A DNA stretch of 25,630 nucleotides, from assembly GCA_024233785.1 (NCBI GenBank), contig JACKPD010000026.1:1-25630 (forward strand). Direction: 5' to 3'. Numbering within the stretch: the first letter of the stretch is position 1; each line of letters starts with the position of its first letter. Positions 14,148 through 22,616 of this stretch are shown here, piece by piece. Origin of the DNA: Spirochaetales bacterium. Lineage in GTDB: Bacteria; Spirochaetota; Spirochaetia; CADAEX01. Both the position numbers and the translations under genes were made by a program. The notes under the pieces are model-generated. The model made no database searches and was not told the origin of the DNA. It saw only the letters and a list, made by a program, of their open reading frames with translations.

Positions 14148-15796
14148 ACAATAAGCTGATTATCCTGTTTGTGATAATACCTCTTGCCGCCTCATTCTTC
14201 ACCCTTATATGCAAGATAAGCCGCATCAGGAATTCCGCCTTGGCAAAAACTGCGGCAGCTTTATCTTTTGCGGCCGGGTTTTTACTGCTGATTCTCTTTT
14301 CCGATGTGATATCCGCCGGGAATATTTACAGCAATGTGATAGGCAGCTGGTCAATCATTACAGGGATAAGCCAGAAACTTGACCGGCTGGCATGGACAGG
14401 ACTCGCGCTGATGAATATAGTCTCATCCCTTTCACTGCTTTATACTTTTTCAGAAAATAAATATAACAGCGATTTTTATTTTTTCTTTCTTCTTCTTCAC
14501 GCTGGAATGGCGGGCATGCTCCTTGCGGATGATCTTTTCAATCTTTTTGTATGTCTTGAGATCACAGGAATCAGCACCTACGTTCTTATCGCTTATACCA
14601 AAAAAGAAAAATCAATATTCGCAAGCTTTAAATATCTTATGCTCAGTTCACTCGGGATAAGTCTTTTCCTGATAGGCATTTTTATTGTCTACAGGCAGAC
14701 AGGATCTTTATTTTTTGACGATATGAAGAGAGTATTCTCTTCGGACAATACACATACACTTGAAACTGCTTTTGCAGTTGCAGCCCTTATTGCCGGGATC
14801 GGTGTAAGGACCGCTTTTATCCCCTATACCTGGCTTCCTGACGCGCATGCCTTTGCACCCCACCCCGTCTCTGCCGTACTTTCAGGCGTGCTTATAAAAG
14901 TTTCCTTTTTCGCTGTCTGGAAACTTATAATTGTACTTGCTATTTTTGAGGCTGGAATATTCCTCCTCTGGATGGGAGCGGCAATAGCGCTTATAGGGGT
15001 GCTTCGGGCCCTGTCGCAGACAGATTTCAAGGTGCTGCTGGCATGGCACTCGGTGTCCCAGATGGGCTTTATCTTCGCCGGATTCGGGGCCGGCACCTCA
15101 CTTTCAGTTACAGGGGCGCTTTTCCATGCAATAAGCCACGGTCTTTTCAAAAGCCTGCTCTTCCTATCGGTAAGCCTTGTTATAATAAGAACAGGAGAAA
15201 GGTCCCTTGACAGGATATCCGGGATGGCAAAAAAAATGCCGCTGGCAGCGCTTCTTTTCGTTATCGGAGCGTTAAGCATAACAGGCGTTCCCCCGTTTAC
15301 AGGGTTTGTCAGTAAAAACATGATCCTCTCAGGATTAAAGTATTATCCAGCCGCATACTGGATTCTGATTGCCTCATCAGTCGGGACAGTTGCCTCTTTT
15401 ACCAAGCTGTCGCTTGTTTTCAGGGGAAAGCTTTCATCAGCAGCATCAGCAGCCTTTACCGGAGGGAAACGCTTTTCTGCAGGATACACAGGGATGGGTA
15501 TTCTTGCCCTCCTTTGCCTTCTTGCAGGGATTTTCGGTAAGCATCTTGCTTCAGCGCTTAACTTTTATGTTACCGCAACAAGCGGACCTGAGACAGCCTC
15601 GCCATGGAATACATCAGAATATATTAAAACTGCCCTTATTATAATTTCAGGGATATTTTGTTATTTTTTTATAATGAGCAGGCCCGGTAAATACCTGCAG
15701 AAAACAGCAAGAAAATTTCAGCTTTCATTTGATTCACAGCTTGTGCTTTTGCTTGCGGGATTTCTGGCTTTATTGGCTTTTTTATATTTCAAATAA
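14144..15796 (+). CDS. mrpD: Na+/H+ antiporter subunit D (MrpD/NuoL/M/N-like, MbhH-like)
   Basis: A 550-residue ion-translocating subunit with about 14 membrane helices. Key residues match the proton pump family: Glu139 (NLFVCLEITG, helix 5), Lys252 (GVLIKVSFF, helix 7), Lys336 (HGLFKSLLF) and Lys391 (GFVSKNMIL, helix 12). The usual PDAHAEAPTPVSA segment reads PDAHAFAPHPVSA here, with Phe and His in place of Glu and Thr. It begins with GTG overlapping the previous stop (GTGA). It is the only large antiporter subunit in the cluster; no separate MrpA core (second NuoL-like subunit) is present between bases 11016 and 17330. The next gene is the Na+/solute symporter PutP. Confidence 0.93.
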   Translation: MNNKLIILFVIIPLAASFFTLICKISRIRNSALAKTAAALSFAAGFLLLILFSDVISAGNIYSNVIGSWSIITGISQKLDRLAWTGLALMNIVSSLSLLYTFSENKYNSDFYFFFLLLHAGMAGMLLADDLFNLFVCLEITGISTYVLIAYTKKEKSIFASFKYLMLSSLGISLFLIGIFIVYRQTGSLFFDDMKRVFSSDNTHTLETAFAVAALIAGIGVRTAFIPYTWLPDAHAFAPHPVSAVLSGVLIKVSFFAVWKLIIVLAIFEAGIFLLWMGAAIALIGVLRALSQTDFKVLLAWHSVSQMGFIFAGFGAGTSLSVTGALFHAISHGLFKSLLFLSVSLVIIRTGERSLDRISGMAKKMPLAALLFVIGALSITGVPPFTGFVSKNMILSGLKYYPAAYWILIASSVGTVASFTKLSLVFRGKLSSAASAAFTGGKRFSAGYTGMGILALLCLLAGIFGKHLASALNFYVTATSGPETASPWNTSEYIKTALIIISGIFCYFFIMSRPGKYLQKTARKFQLSFDSQLVLLLAGFLALLAFLYFK

Positions 15797-15848
15797 ATAA
15801 TTTATTTAATATAATAAAACATCACATCTGCAGCATGGAGACAGAAAC

Positions 15849-17330
15849 ATGATCAGCGCACCTACAATTATTACATTTGTTCTTTATTTCTTCTTTCTTC
15901 TCTGGGTAGGAATCCACTTTTACAGAAAAACATCAAATATTGATGATTACCTTCTCGGCGGCCGGAAAATGGGAACCTGGGTTACGGCCCTCTCCGCCCA
16001 GGCAAGCGATATGAGCGGATGGCTTCTTATGGGCCTTCCCGGAGCCATATACCTTTCAGGCGTCAACCAGAGCTGGATAGCCATAGGTCTTCTGATCGGA
16101 ACATATCTGAACTGGATACTTGTAGCGCCAAGGCTCCGCCTGTATACGCAGGAGAAAGAATCAATAACGCTTTCAACATTTTTCGAAAGAAGATTTAACG
16201 ACCCCACAGGTCTTTTAAGAATAATTTCAGCTATAATAATACTTGTTTTCTTTACAATATACGCTTCATCCGGGCTTGTCGGGGCGGGAAGGCTATTTGA
16301 ATCAATGTTTAAAATTGATTTTAAAATAACAGTTATAGCCGGCGCGTTTGTAATGATTTTATATACATTCCTCGGCGGTTTTATGGCAGTCTGCTGGACC
16401 GACCTGTTTCAGGGAACGCTTATGTTTATTGCTATAATAGCTGTCCCTGTTACAGCATATTTCCATATCGGAGGATATTCCAATATTGCCTCAGCAATAG
16501 AGGCCAATAAAATATCAATGTCCCTCTTCAGGGACGGTACCGGAGCGATTTCCCTTTTAACTATTATCTCAACAGTAGCATGGGGACTCGGATACTTCGG
16601 TCAGCCCCATATACTTGCAAGATTCATGAGCATCAAATCCATAAAAGAGCTGCCCAGATCAACAGCAATTGCAATGATATGGGTTACAATTTCCCTCACT
16701 GGCGCGGTTTTTGTCGGGCTTATAGGGATTCCGATATTCCCGGGACTTTCAGGCGGAACTGAAGAAAAAGTATTTATATATATGATTGAAAAGCTTTTTA
16801 ATCCATGGTTTGGAGGTATTTTCCTTGCCGCGATTCTGGCAGCGATAATGTCGACAATTGATTCCCAGCTTCTCGTTTCATCATCAGCATTGACAGAGGA
16901 TTTCTATAAACATCTTGTCAAAAAAGACGCAACCGATGCCCAGCAGATATGGATGGGCAGGGTCTGCGTCCTGATAATTTCAGCAATAGCCCTGATCCTT
17001 GCGTTAACGCCGGGAAATACTGTTATGGGACTTGTTTCCTACGCATGGGGAGGATTCGGAGCAGCGTTCGGGCCTGTTGTATTAACCTCGCTCTTTTCAA
17101 AAAAAACATCATGGCAGTCTGCGCTCGCTGGAATGGTAACAGGGACAGTTGTCCTTGTTCTCTGGAAAAACACAGGCATGGGAAACTATCTGTATGAAAT
17201 AATACCTGGATTTATTTCCAATTTCATCGCCATATGGCTTTTCAATCTCAAATTCTCCTTTGACAGTTCAATAGAGATTGAAAATATTGAAACACAGATT
17301 AAAGAGATAAAAAACAGGAGCAGGAAGTAG
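15849..17330 (+). CDS. putP: Sodium/proline symporter
   Basis: A 493-residue inner-membrane carrier of the SSS family, about 13 helices. The N-terminal part has LSAQASDMSGWLLMGLPGA, with Asp54 matching the Na+-critical Asp55 of Escherichia coli PutP. The C-terminal half has MSTIDSQLLVSSSALTEDFYK, the segment around the second sodium site. Length and sequence are close to PutP, so proline is the most likely substrate, though close relatives take other solutes. Its ribosome site is GGAGAC, and it starts 52 bases after mrpD, so it probably belongs to the same transcript. It uses the sodium gradient that the antiporter makes. Confidence 0.93.
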   Translation: MISAPTIITFVLYFFFLLWVGIHFYRKTSNIDDYLLGGRKMGTWVTALSAQASDMSGWLLMGLPGAIYLSGVNQSWIAIGLLIGTYLNWILVAPRLRLYTQEKESITLSTFFERRFNDPTGLLRIISAIIILVFFTIYASSGLVGAGRLFESMFKIDFKITVIAGAFVMILYTFLGGFMAVCWTDLFQGTLMFIAIIAVPVTAYFHIGGYSNIASAIEANKISMSLFRDGTGAISLLTIISTVAWGLGYFGQPHILARFMSIKSIKELPRSTAIAMIWVTISLTGAVFVGLIGIPIFPGLSGGTEEKVFIYMIEKLFNPWFGGIFLAAILAAIMSTIDSQLLVSSSALTEDFYKHLVKKDATDAQQIWMGRVCVLIISAIALILALTPGNTVMGLVSYAWGGFGAAFGPVVLTSLFSKKTSWQSALAGMVTGTVVLVLWKNTGMGNYLYEIIPGFISNFIAIWLFNLKFSFDSSIEIENIETQIKEIKNRSRK

Positions 17331-17338
17331 AGAAAGGA

Positions 17339-17935
17339 ATGGACGGACTGTCTTTACCGGAAGATAAAAAACATCTCAGAAGCAGTATGAAGAAACTGCT
17401 GCTTCAGCTTTCAGAAGAAAAGCGGTCAGAAATGAGCCTTAAGGTCCTAGGGAATTTACAGGAGCTTGATGCCTGGAAAAGTGCCGATACCATACTTGCT
17501 TTTCTCTCAATGAAAGATGAAATTGAAACCGCTGGTATAATAAAAGCCGCGCTTAACGAAGGTAAAAAATGCGCGGTCCCGAGAATAGACGGGGAGATCA
17601 TGGAGTTTTACTACATTGATTCCCTGTCAGATAAAAACCTTGTTATGCACAGTTACGGAATGTATGAACCCTCTCCCTCCTCCCTTAAAGTTTCAGATGA
17701 TGATTTTAAATCCCGCAGCATCGTTCTCCTCGCGCCGGGACTCGCGTTTGACATAAGATGCATGCGCCTCGGCAGGGGGAAAAGTTTTTATGACAGGTTT
17801 TTGTCAAAACATGAAAATGAGTGCGTCAAGGCCGGCATTGCGTTCCAGTTTCAGATAACTGACAAAGTTCCATCCGAAGCACATGATATCAGGCTTGATT
17901 TTGTAATAACCGAAAAGATGGTATATTCAGCATGA
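17339..17935 (+). CDS. fau: 5-formyltetrahydrofolate cyclo-ligase
   Basis: A 198-residue cytosolic enzyme converting 5-formyl-THF and ATP to 5,10-methenyl-THF, returning a stored folate to one-carbon metabolism. The N-terminal helix KKHLRSSMKKLLLQLSEEKRSEM and then FLSMKDEIET fit the family substrate region. The ATP-binding loop is GRGKSFYDRF at 145-154, a variant of the usual GxGxGYYDR. PGLAFD precedes it. The start at 17339 keeps the KKxLR helix intact; an internal ATG at 17387 would remove it. It starts eight bases after putP, so is probably read from the same transcript, but has no functional link to it. Confidence 0.88.
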   Translation: MDGLSLPEDKKHLRSSMKKLLLQLSEEKRSEMSLKVLGNLQELDAWKSADTILAFLSMKDEIETAGIIKAALNEGKKCAVPRIDGEIMEFYYIDSLSDKNLVMHSYGMYEPSPSSLKVSDDDFKSRSIVLLAPGLAFDIRCMRLGRGKSFYDRFLSKHENECVKAGIAFQFQITDKVPSEAHDIRLDFVITEKMVYSA

Positions 17936-17942
17936 AAAGATT

Positions 17943-18791
17943 ATGAACACGGGTGTTTTTCTCCTGGTCCTGTTTGCGGCCTTTACTCATGCGGTCTGGA
18001 ATTTTTTCACAAAAAAAGTATCAGGTAATTTTACAATCTTCTGGTACGGCCTTGTCGCTGTAAATCTACTTATGCTCATTTATACAGTATACTCAGTAAT
18101 AACTTTCGGCATTGAAAGCAGGGCTTTTATTTATATTCTTGTTTCAGCCGCGGCCCACGGTCTCTATTACCTGGCGCTTCTCTATACCTACTCAAGGGGG
18201 GACATCTCAACAGCCTACCCCATAGCAAGGGGGACCGGAGTCGCGGGGACAACGATGCTCTCCTTCTTTCTGCTGAAAGAAATAATAGAACCGGCTGCCG
18301 CGATCGGTATCATAGCGGTCTTTTCCGGCATAGTCTTTATCGGGCTGAGCAGGATTAAAAATCAGAAAAGGGATATTAAATCATACATTGTCTCAATACT
18401 TACAGGCATATTCATCTTTACCTACTCAATAACAGACAAGCTGGGGGTAGGAATTGCTAACCCCGTTGTATATGTCAATATTCTCGACCTTATTGCCCTT
18501 ACATCTCTGGCCGGATTTGCGAATCCTGGCGGAGTAAAAAAATCCATTAAGCTTGTCAGGGCCAATTTAAAGGAAACGCTGATAATCGGGATCGGCTCAT
18601 CAGGGACCTATCTTATTATACTTTTTGCCATGCAGCTTGAAAGGGCAAGCTATATTGTCTCGATGAGAGAGTTCTCCGTAGTTATTGCGTCTGTCATGGG
18701 GTTTGTATTCCTTAAGGAAAAACCTACTATTTTTAAAATAACAGGGATTACCCTTATTACAGCAGGTCTTGTACTCATAAAACTCGGATAG
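17943..18791 (+). CDS. EamA/DMT-family transporter
   Basis: A 282-residue membrane protein with about ten hydrophobic helices in two EamA repeats. The first repeat starts AAFTHAVWNFFTKK and contains YSRGDISTAYPIARGTG, a common segment of this branch. The second repeat ends VFLKEKPTIFKITGITLITAGLVLIKLG. It starts seven bases after the cyclo-ligase gene with only a weak ribosome site. The substrate is unknown. It is a different branch from the DMT gene at 4980-5870. Confidence 0.85.
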   Translation: MNTGVFLLVLFAAFTHAVWNFFTKKVSGNFTIFWYGLVAVNLLMLIYTVYSVITFGIESRAFIYILVSAAAHGLYYLALLYTYSRGDISTAYPIARGTGVAGTTMLSFFLLKEIIEPAAAIGIIAVFSGIVFIGLSRIKNQKRDIKSYIVSILTGIFIFTYSITDKLGVGIANPVVYVNILDLIALTSLAGFANPGGVKKSIKLVRANLKETLIIGIGSSGTYLIILFAMQLERASYIVSMREFSVVIASVMGFVFLKEKPTIFKITGITLITAGLVLIKLG

Positions 18792-18832
18792 TGTTTGACT
18801 ATGACGGAGAATGTTATTAAAATTCAGTTATA

Positions 18833-18852
18833 CGGGACTCATGTCTGTCCCG
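18833..18852. promoter_or_regulatory. Hairpin in the 5' leader of the coiled-coil protein gene
   Basis: CGGGAC (18833-18838) and GTCCCG (18847-18852) form a 6-bp stem with an eight-base loop. An A-rich stretch, not a T-run, follows on the plus strand. It sits 32 bases upstream of the 18884 start. Function is unknown. Confidence 0.3.
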
Positions 18853-18883
18853 ATTAAAGAATAAAAAACTGGAGAACAGATAT

Positions 18884-19474
18884 ATGGGTGAAATAAAATC
18901 CGCGCTTGAACTTGCGCTTGAAAAAACAGACAGTGTAAAAAGCGACAGGAGTCTGATAGTAAAGAATGAGGCTGATGAAGCCGGCAGAAAAGCCGCATTT
19001 GAATACCTTGAGGAAAGCAGTATAAAACCCTCTTCTCTTGAGGCAAAGTTAAAAGCTGCGGACAAAAACAACAGGCAATGGGTAAAAGAGGGGATGTTCA
19101 AGGTATTAAGCAGCAATTTAAAACTGCCTGAAGATAAAAACTCATTTGAAAAAATCGGCAGGCTGAAAGACGGTTTTGCGGCAATTGCCGAAAAGAAGAA
19201 AGAGGTGCTTTTCCTGTTTGACCAGATAGAAGGCCTTTATAACAACTATCTCCAGAATAAAACTTCTGCGGTTGAGAAACTTAAAAACAGCTATGCCCGA
19301 AAACTAAAGGAAAAGGAAATGGCCCTGTCGCAGCAGCTTGGAAAAGAAGTACACCTTACCCCGGAGAAGGACCCTGAGTTTCTGGATTATCTTCACAAGA
19401 CCATAGGACAGCTTGACGAGCAGTATCAGGAGGTCCTTGGAAAGGTAAAGGAAGAGCTTAAGAAAAGGATATAA
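18884..19474 (+). CDS. Conserved-looking hypothetical coiled-coil protein
   Basis: A 196-residue soluble protein, charged and helical throughout, with no signal peptide, membrane segment or recognised domain. Heptad-like stretches occur at about 100-155 (AIAEKKKEVLFLFDQIEGLYNN...KLKEKEMALSQQL) and 172-196 (TIGQLDEQYQEVLGKVKEELKKRI). The start has GGAGAA eight bases upstream. Codon use is like its neighbours, so it looks like a genuine gene. It ends at a bidirectional terminator shared with the convergent ATPase operon, and a small leader hairpin lies upstream. I do not recognise the family; a structural or partner-binding role is possible. Confidence 0.65.
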   Translation: MGEIKSALELALEKTDSVKSDRSLIVKNEADEAGRKAAFEYLEESSIKPSSLEAKLKAADKNNRQWVKEGMFKVLSSNLKLPEDKNSFEKIGRLKDGFAAIAEKKKEVLFLFDQIEGLYNNYLQNKTSAVEKLKNSYARKLKEKEMALSQQLGKEVHLTPEKDPEFLDYLHKTIGQLDEQYQEVLGKVKEELKKRI

Positions 19475-19518
19475 TAACAGCTGCCTCATATTAAAACGCC
19501 GGATACTTAAAATAAAAA

Positions 19519-19551
19519 ACCCGCTTCATTACATGAAACGGGTATTTTTTT
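19519..19551. terminator. Bidirectional intrinsic terminator between converging operons
   Basis: ACCCG-C-TTCAT (19519-19529) pairs with ATGAA-A-CGGGT (19533-19543), one mismatch and a three-base loop. A run of Ts (TATTTTTTT) follows on the plus strand, and TTTTTTATTTT on the minus strand. It ends the coiled-coil gene from the left and the ATPase/UspA/EIIA operon from the right. Confidence 0.85.
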
Positions 19552-19573
19552 CCCTGATAATTTTAAAGGTATT

Positions 19574-20023
19574 TCAGTCTTCCCTGAAAAGCTCCACAAC
19601 TTCTTCGGGAGTAGCGGCGTTTACAAGAAGCCGGCAGAAACTCTGCGAGCGGGTAATACGCGCGATTTCGGCAAGCGCCTCTATGTGCGGGCCGGACTGG
19701 TTGGGCTGGGCAAGCAGGAGGAAAAAAAGTTTTGACTTTTCACCGTCAAGCGCGTCAAAATCAACTCCGTCCGGAGCAACTCCGATAGCAAGGGTGAGGT
19801 TTTTGACTTTTTCTGTCTTAGCGTGGGGAACCGCAATACCTTTTTCAAGACCTGTGCTTCCCATGTTTTCCCTTGCTATTACAGCCTTGAAGACGCTTTC
19901 CTTATCGCTTATTTTATCTGCTTTATCGAGAACATCAACAAGTTCACGGATTACTTCAGTTTTTGTTTTTGATTTCAGCGGGACTCTTACCACGCTGGTT
20001 GATATAAGATCTACTATAGCCAT
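19574..20023 (-). CDS. PTS EIIA type-2 (PtsN/fructose-like) domain protein, ATPase-linked
   Basis: A single EIIA domain of 149 residues. The phospho-accepting residue is His67 in EKGIAVPHAKT, preceded by RENMGSTGL; KLFFLLLAQPNQSGPHIEALAEIARI also fits the fold. No EIIB/EIIC is present. It is paralogous to the protein at 11365-11826 and shares the catalytic signature, but the two diverge elsewhere. A strong ribosome site (AAGGATGGAGAAGA) precedes ATG 20023. It is the last gene of the V/A-ATPase operon, 39 bases after the UspA-like gene, and ends at a bidirectional terminator. A regulatory link to ATPase or to the UspA partner is inferred from position. Confidence 0.9.
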   Translation of the reverse strand: MAIVDLISTSVVRVPLKSKTKTEVIRELVDVLDKADKISDKESVFKAVIARENMGSTGLEKGIAVPHAKTEKVKNLTLAIGVAPDGVDFDALDGEKSKLFFLLLAQPNQSGPHIEALAEIARITRSQSFCRLLVNAATPEEVVELFRED

Positions 20024-20062
20024 TCTTCTCCATCCTTCTTAAAAACGGTTATCATTGTATAT

Positions 20063-20551
20063 TTAAACAAGCTGGTTGTAAAGACTCCAGATGCGCTCTT
20101 CATCCTTGGCAATCAACACTGAACAGTTTACGCTTCTCATTGCCCTTTCCGTTTCGTTGTAAAGCTCATCTCTCCTGCTTCTTATTTTTGAAAGTTCACC
20201 TATTATTAAAAGATCAATTTCATTTTCATTAACATTGTTCTTTATTTCCACATTGACGCTTCCGCTTGATTTCAGGGTTTTTACAGCGACCCCTTTCTCT
20301 CTTGCCATTTGTTTAATGTGGTTAAGGTACCTGTCAGCATCATGTTCAAGGTCATTCTTATATTCCTCTTCCTCAGCCTGCAGGAATATTTTAGCGTTTA
20401 CAAGGTCACTCAGGGCTCTTGTATTTACAATGTATAATGCATAAAACTCTGCCCCGGTCGCCCTCGCAAGGCAGATTCCGTACTGTGCAGCTGTTATTGA
20501 TTCTTCAGTGCCGTCAACATATACCATTATCTTTTTAACAGGTCCGTCCAT
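20063..20551 (-). CDS. Universal stress protein (UspA) family
   Basis: A 162-residue single USP domain: N-terminal strand KKIMVYVDGTEESITAAQYGICLARATGAEFYALYIV, then a long helix, and a second strand DLLIIGE. The usual ATP-binding loop G-x2-G-x9-G-(S/T) is not seen: after LIIGE comes LSKIRSRRDELYNETERAMRSVNCSVLI without the second and third glycines. It is therefore probably of the non-ATP-binding UspA type. The gene lies 14 bases after the ATPase D gene with GGAGAG as ribosome site, on the same transcript, and is followed by the EIIA gene. Confidence 0.85.
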   Translation of the reverse strand: MDGPVKKIMVYVDGTEESITAAQYGICLARATGAEFYALYIVNTRALSDLVNAKIFLQAEEEEYKNDLEHDADRYLNHIKQMAREKGVAVKTLKSSGSVNVEIKNNVNENEIDLLIIGELSKIRSRRDELYNETERAMRSVNCSVLIAKDEERIWSLYNQLV

Positions 20552-20565
20552 GAAGCTCTCCTGAA

Positions 20566-21204
20566 TTAATTATCGCTTTTTTCTTTTTTCTTTTCCAGTC
20601 TTGTTTTAATCATTTTAAGGAGGATAATCATATCCCTCTCATTCTCCTCAAGCCTGTTCTGAATATACTTTACTGTTTCCCTGAGTTCCGGAATGGCAAT
20701 CTTCTCAAGAGCGTTAACCTTCCGGATTGTTTTTTTGACTTCCCTTGCAAGCCGCATGATTGATATTTTAAGCTCGGCAAGTTTTCCCATAATCTGGAGA
20801 ACTGCCTTGAATTCATTAAGTGAGCTGTCAATCCAGAAACTGTTGTTCATCGGGCTGTAGTAAGGTGGATAATCATCAAACCCCGTATCAACTACAGGAA
20901 GACCTACCCCCATTACTTTTCTCTGGGTAATTTTAACACGGCTTTCAATATTTATGGCGCTTGCTACCTGAGTCACTTTCAGTTTACCCATGTCGATGAC
21001 AGCCTCTTCAAGTGTCCTGTACGCTTCAGCAAGGGCTTTTTCCACCTTCTCCTCATGGTCTGCGGCCTGGTCAACAAGATTCAGCAGCTCTATGACGAGG
21101 ATGTTTCTTTTCTGGTCAAGCAGCTCATAACCCAGTCTTGCGAATTTTAATTCATGGCCGAGTGAGAGCAGGTTGGTTTTTGTAGGCGCTATATTTGTTT
21201 TCAT
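20566..21204 (-). CDS. atpD: V/A-type ATPase subunit D (central stalk)
   Basis: A 212-residue rotor protein with long N- and C-terminal helices that form the coiled-coil shaft. The N-terminal segment IAPTKTNLLSLGHELKFARLGYELLDQKRNILVIEL is the family signature. The C-terminal helix (KVNALEKIAIPELRETVKYIQNRLEENERD) is the other half of the shaft. The short region in between (about 95-130) is the bulge that meets subunit F. Its start overlaps the atpB stop by one base (TAATG), which is a tight translational link. Confidence 0.95.
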   Translation of the reverse strand: MKTNIAPTKTNLLSLGHELKFARLGYELLDQKRNILVIELLNLVDQAADHEEKVEKALAEAYRTLEEAVIDMGKLKVTQVASAINIESRVKITQRKVMGVGLPVVDTGFDDYPPYYSPMNNSFWIDSSLNEFKAVLQIMGKLAELKISIMRLAREVKKTIRKVNALEKIAIPELRETVKYIQNRLEENERDMIILLKMIKTRLEKKKEKSDN

Positions 21205-22616
21205 TATCTGCCGTAATACTTTTCGATCTCTTCTTCAGTAACCCTGTGGAGTTCATCCTGGGGAAGAAGACCGAGACATTCCCATCCCAGATTCAATGTT
21301 TCCTCAATTGATCTGTCTTCATTCATTTTCTGGGAAACAAAACGTCTTTCAAAGGCTTCGCCGAATTCCATATACTGATGATCAAGGGGGGTCAGCTCCT
21401 CCTCTCCGATAACGGAGGCCAGGTTTCTGACATCCTTGACATAACTGTAGGCCGCGAAAAGCTGGCTGGCAAGATGGGGATGGTCCTCCCTTGTCATTCC
21501 TTCTCCGATACCGTCTTTCATAAGTCTTGAAAGGGAAGGCAGTCCCGCCACCGGCGGATAAATATTTCGGCTGTACATCTCTCTTTCAAAAACTATCTGC
21601 CCTTCAGTAATGTATCCCGTAAGGTCAGGGATCGGATGCGATATATCATCGTTAGGCATTGTAAGAATAGGAAGCTGGGTAATTGAACCGCTGAAACCTT
21701 TAACCATTCCGGATCTTTCATAAAGCTCTGCAAGGTCTGAGTAGAGATATCCGGGATATCCTTTCCTTGAGGGTATTTCACCCCTGATAGTTGAAATCTC
21801 ACGAAGAGATTCGCAGTAATTCGCCATATCTGTCATGATTACAAGAACATGCATGTTCTTGTTGAATGCCAGATGTTCGGCAAGGGTAAGGGCGGTACGG
21901 GGAGTAATTGTTCTTTCTATTGAGGGGTCATCTGCCAGGGAAAGGAAAAGCGCGACATTGTCGAGGACTCCAGTCTCTTCAAAAGACCTTACAAAGTACC
22001 TTGCAACGTCGTGCTTGACTCCCATTGCCGCGAAAACTACGGCAAAGTTTGTCTTGCTCCCCTTTATTTTCGCCTGCCGCGCTATCTGCGCAGCAAGTTC
22101 GTTATGCGGCAGTCCGTTGCCCGAGAAGATCGGAAGTTTCTGCCCGCGGATCAGGGTATTCATTCCGTCAATTACGGAAATACCTGTCTGGATAAAGTCT
22201 TTCGGATACTCTCTCGCTGTGGGATTGATTGCCATGCCGTTTATATCAAGTTCAGTCTCCGCGACAGGCATCGGCCCGTTGTCTATCGGGTGGCCGAGGC
22301 CGTTGAAGACACGCCCGAGCATTTTCTCGCTTACTCCGAGTTTGAGCGGCTCTCCCATGAACCTTATATGTGTATCAGGCATTGTAAGACCGGAAGTCCC
22401 CTCAAAAACCTGGACACAGACTATATCGCTTGACGTATCAAGGACAAGGCCGAGCCTTGTTGCCCCTGAAGGGTCGACGCATTCCACCAGCTCGCGGTAT
22501 CCGACTGCATGTGTTTTTTTTATAAATACCAGCGGCCCGTCAATCCTGTCCACACCGATATATTCAAGCCCTGTTTTAAGTTTTTTCTGCTTTTCATGCA
22601 TATCTATCTTAGACAT
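21204..22616 (-). CDS. atpB: V/A-type ATPase subunit B (non-catalytic)
   Basis: A 470-residue hexamer subunit. The nucleotide loop has the degenerate form SGNGLPHNELAAQIARQ instead of a Walker A, the mark of the B subunit. Other landmarks are GRVFNGLGHPIDNGP, LFLSLADDPSIERTITPR and TDMANYCESLREIS. I chose ATG 22616 because GGAGAG precedes it by six bases; a longer in-frame start at 22637 lacks a ribosome site. The start lies inside the end of atpA, overlapping it by eight bases. It is a normal full-length subunit of the ATPase head. Confidence 0.96.
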   Translation of the reverse strand: MSKIDMHEKQKKLKTGLEYIGVDRIDGPLVFIKKTHAVGYRELVECVDPSGATRLGLVLDTSSDIVCVQVFEGTSGLTMPDTHIRFMGEPLKLGVSEKMLGRVFNGLGHPIDNGPMPVAETELDINGMAINPTAREYPKDFIQTGISVIDGMNTLIRGQKLPIFSGNGLPHNELAAQIARQAKIKGSKTNFAVVFAAMGVKHDVARYFVRSFEETGVLDNVALFLSLADDPSIERTITPRTALTLAEHLAFNKNMHVLVIMTDMANYCESLREISTIRGEIPSRKGYPGYLYSDLAELYERSGMVKGFSGSITQLPILTMPNDDISHPIPDLTGYITEGQIVFEREMYSRNIYPPVAGLPSLSRLMKDGIGEGMTREDHPHLASQLFAAYSYVKDVRNLASVIGEEELTPLDHQYMEFGEAFERRFVSQKMNEDRSIEETLNLGWECLGLLPQDELHRVTEEEIEKYYGR

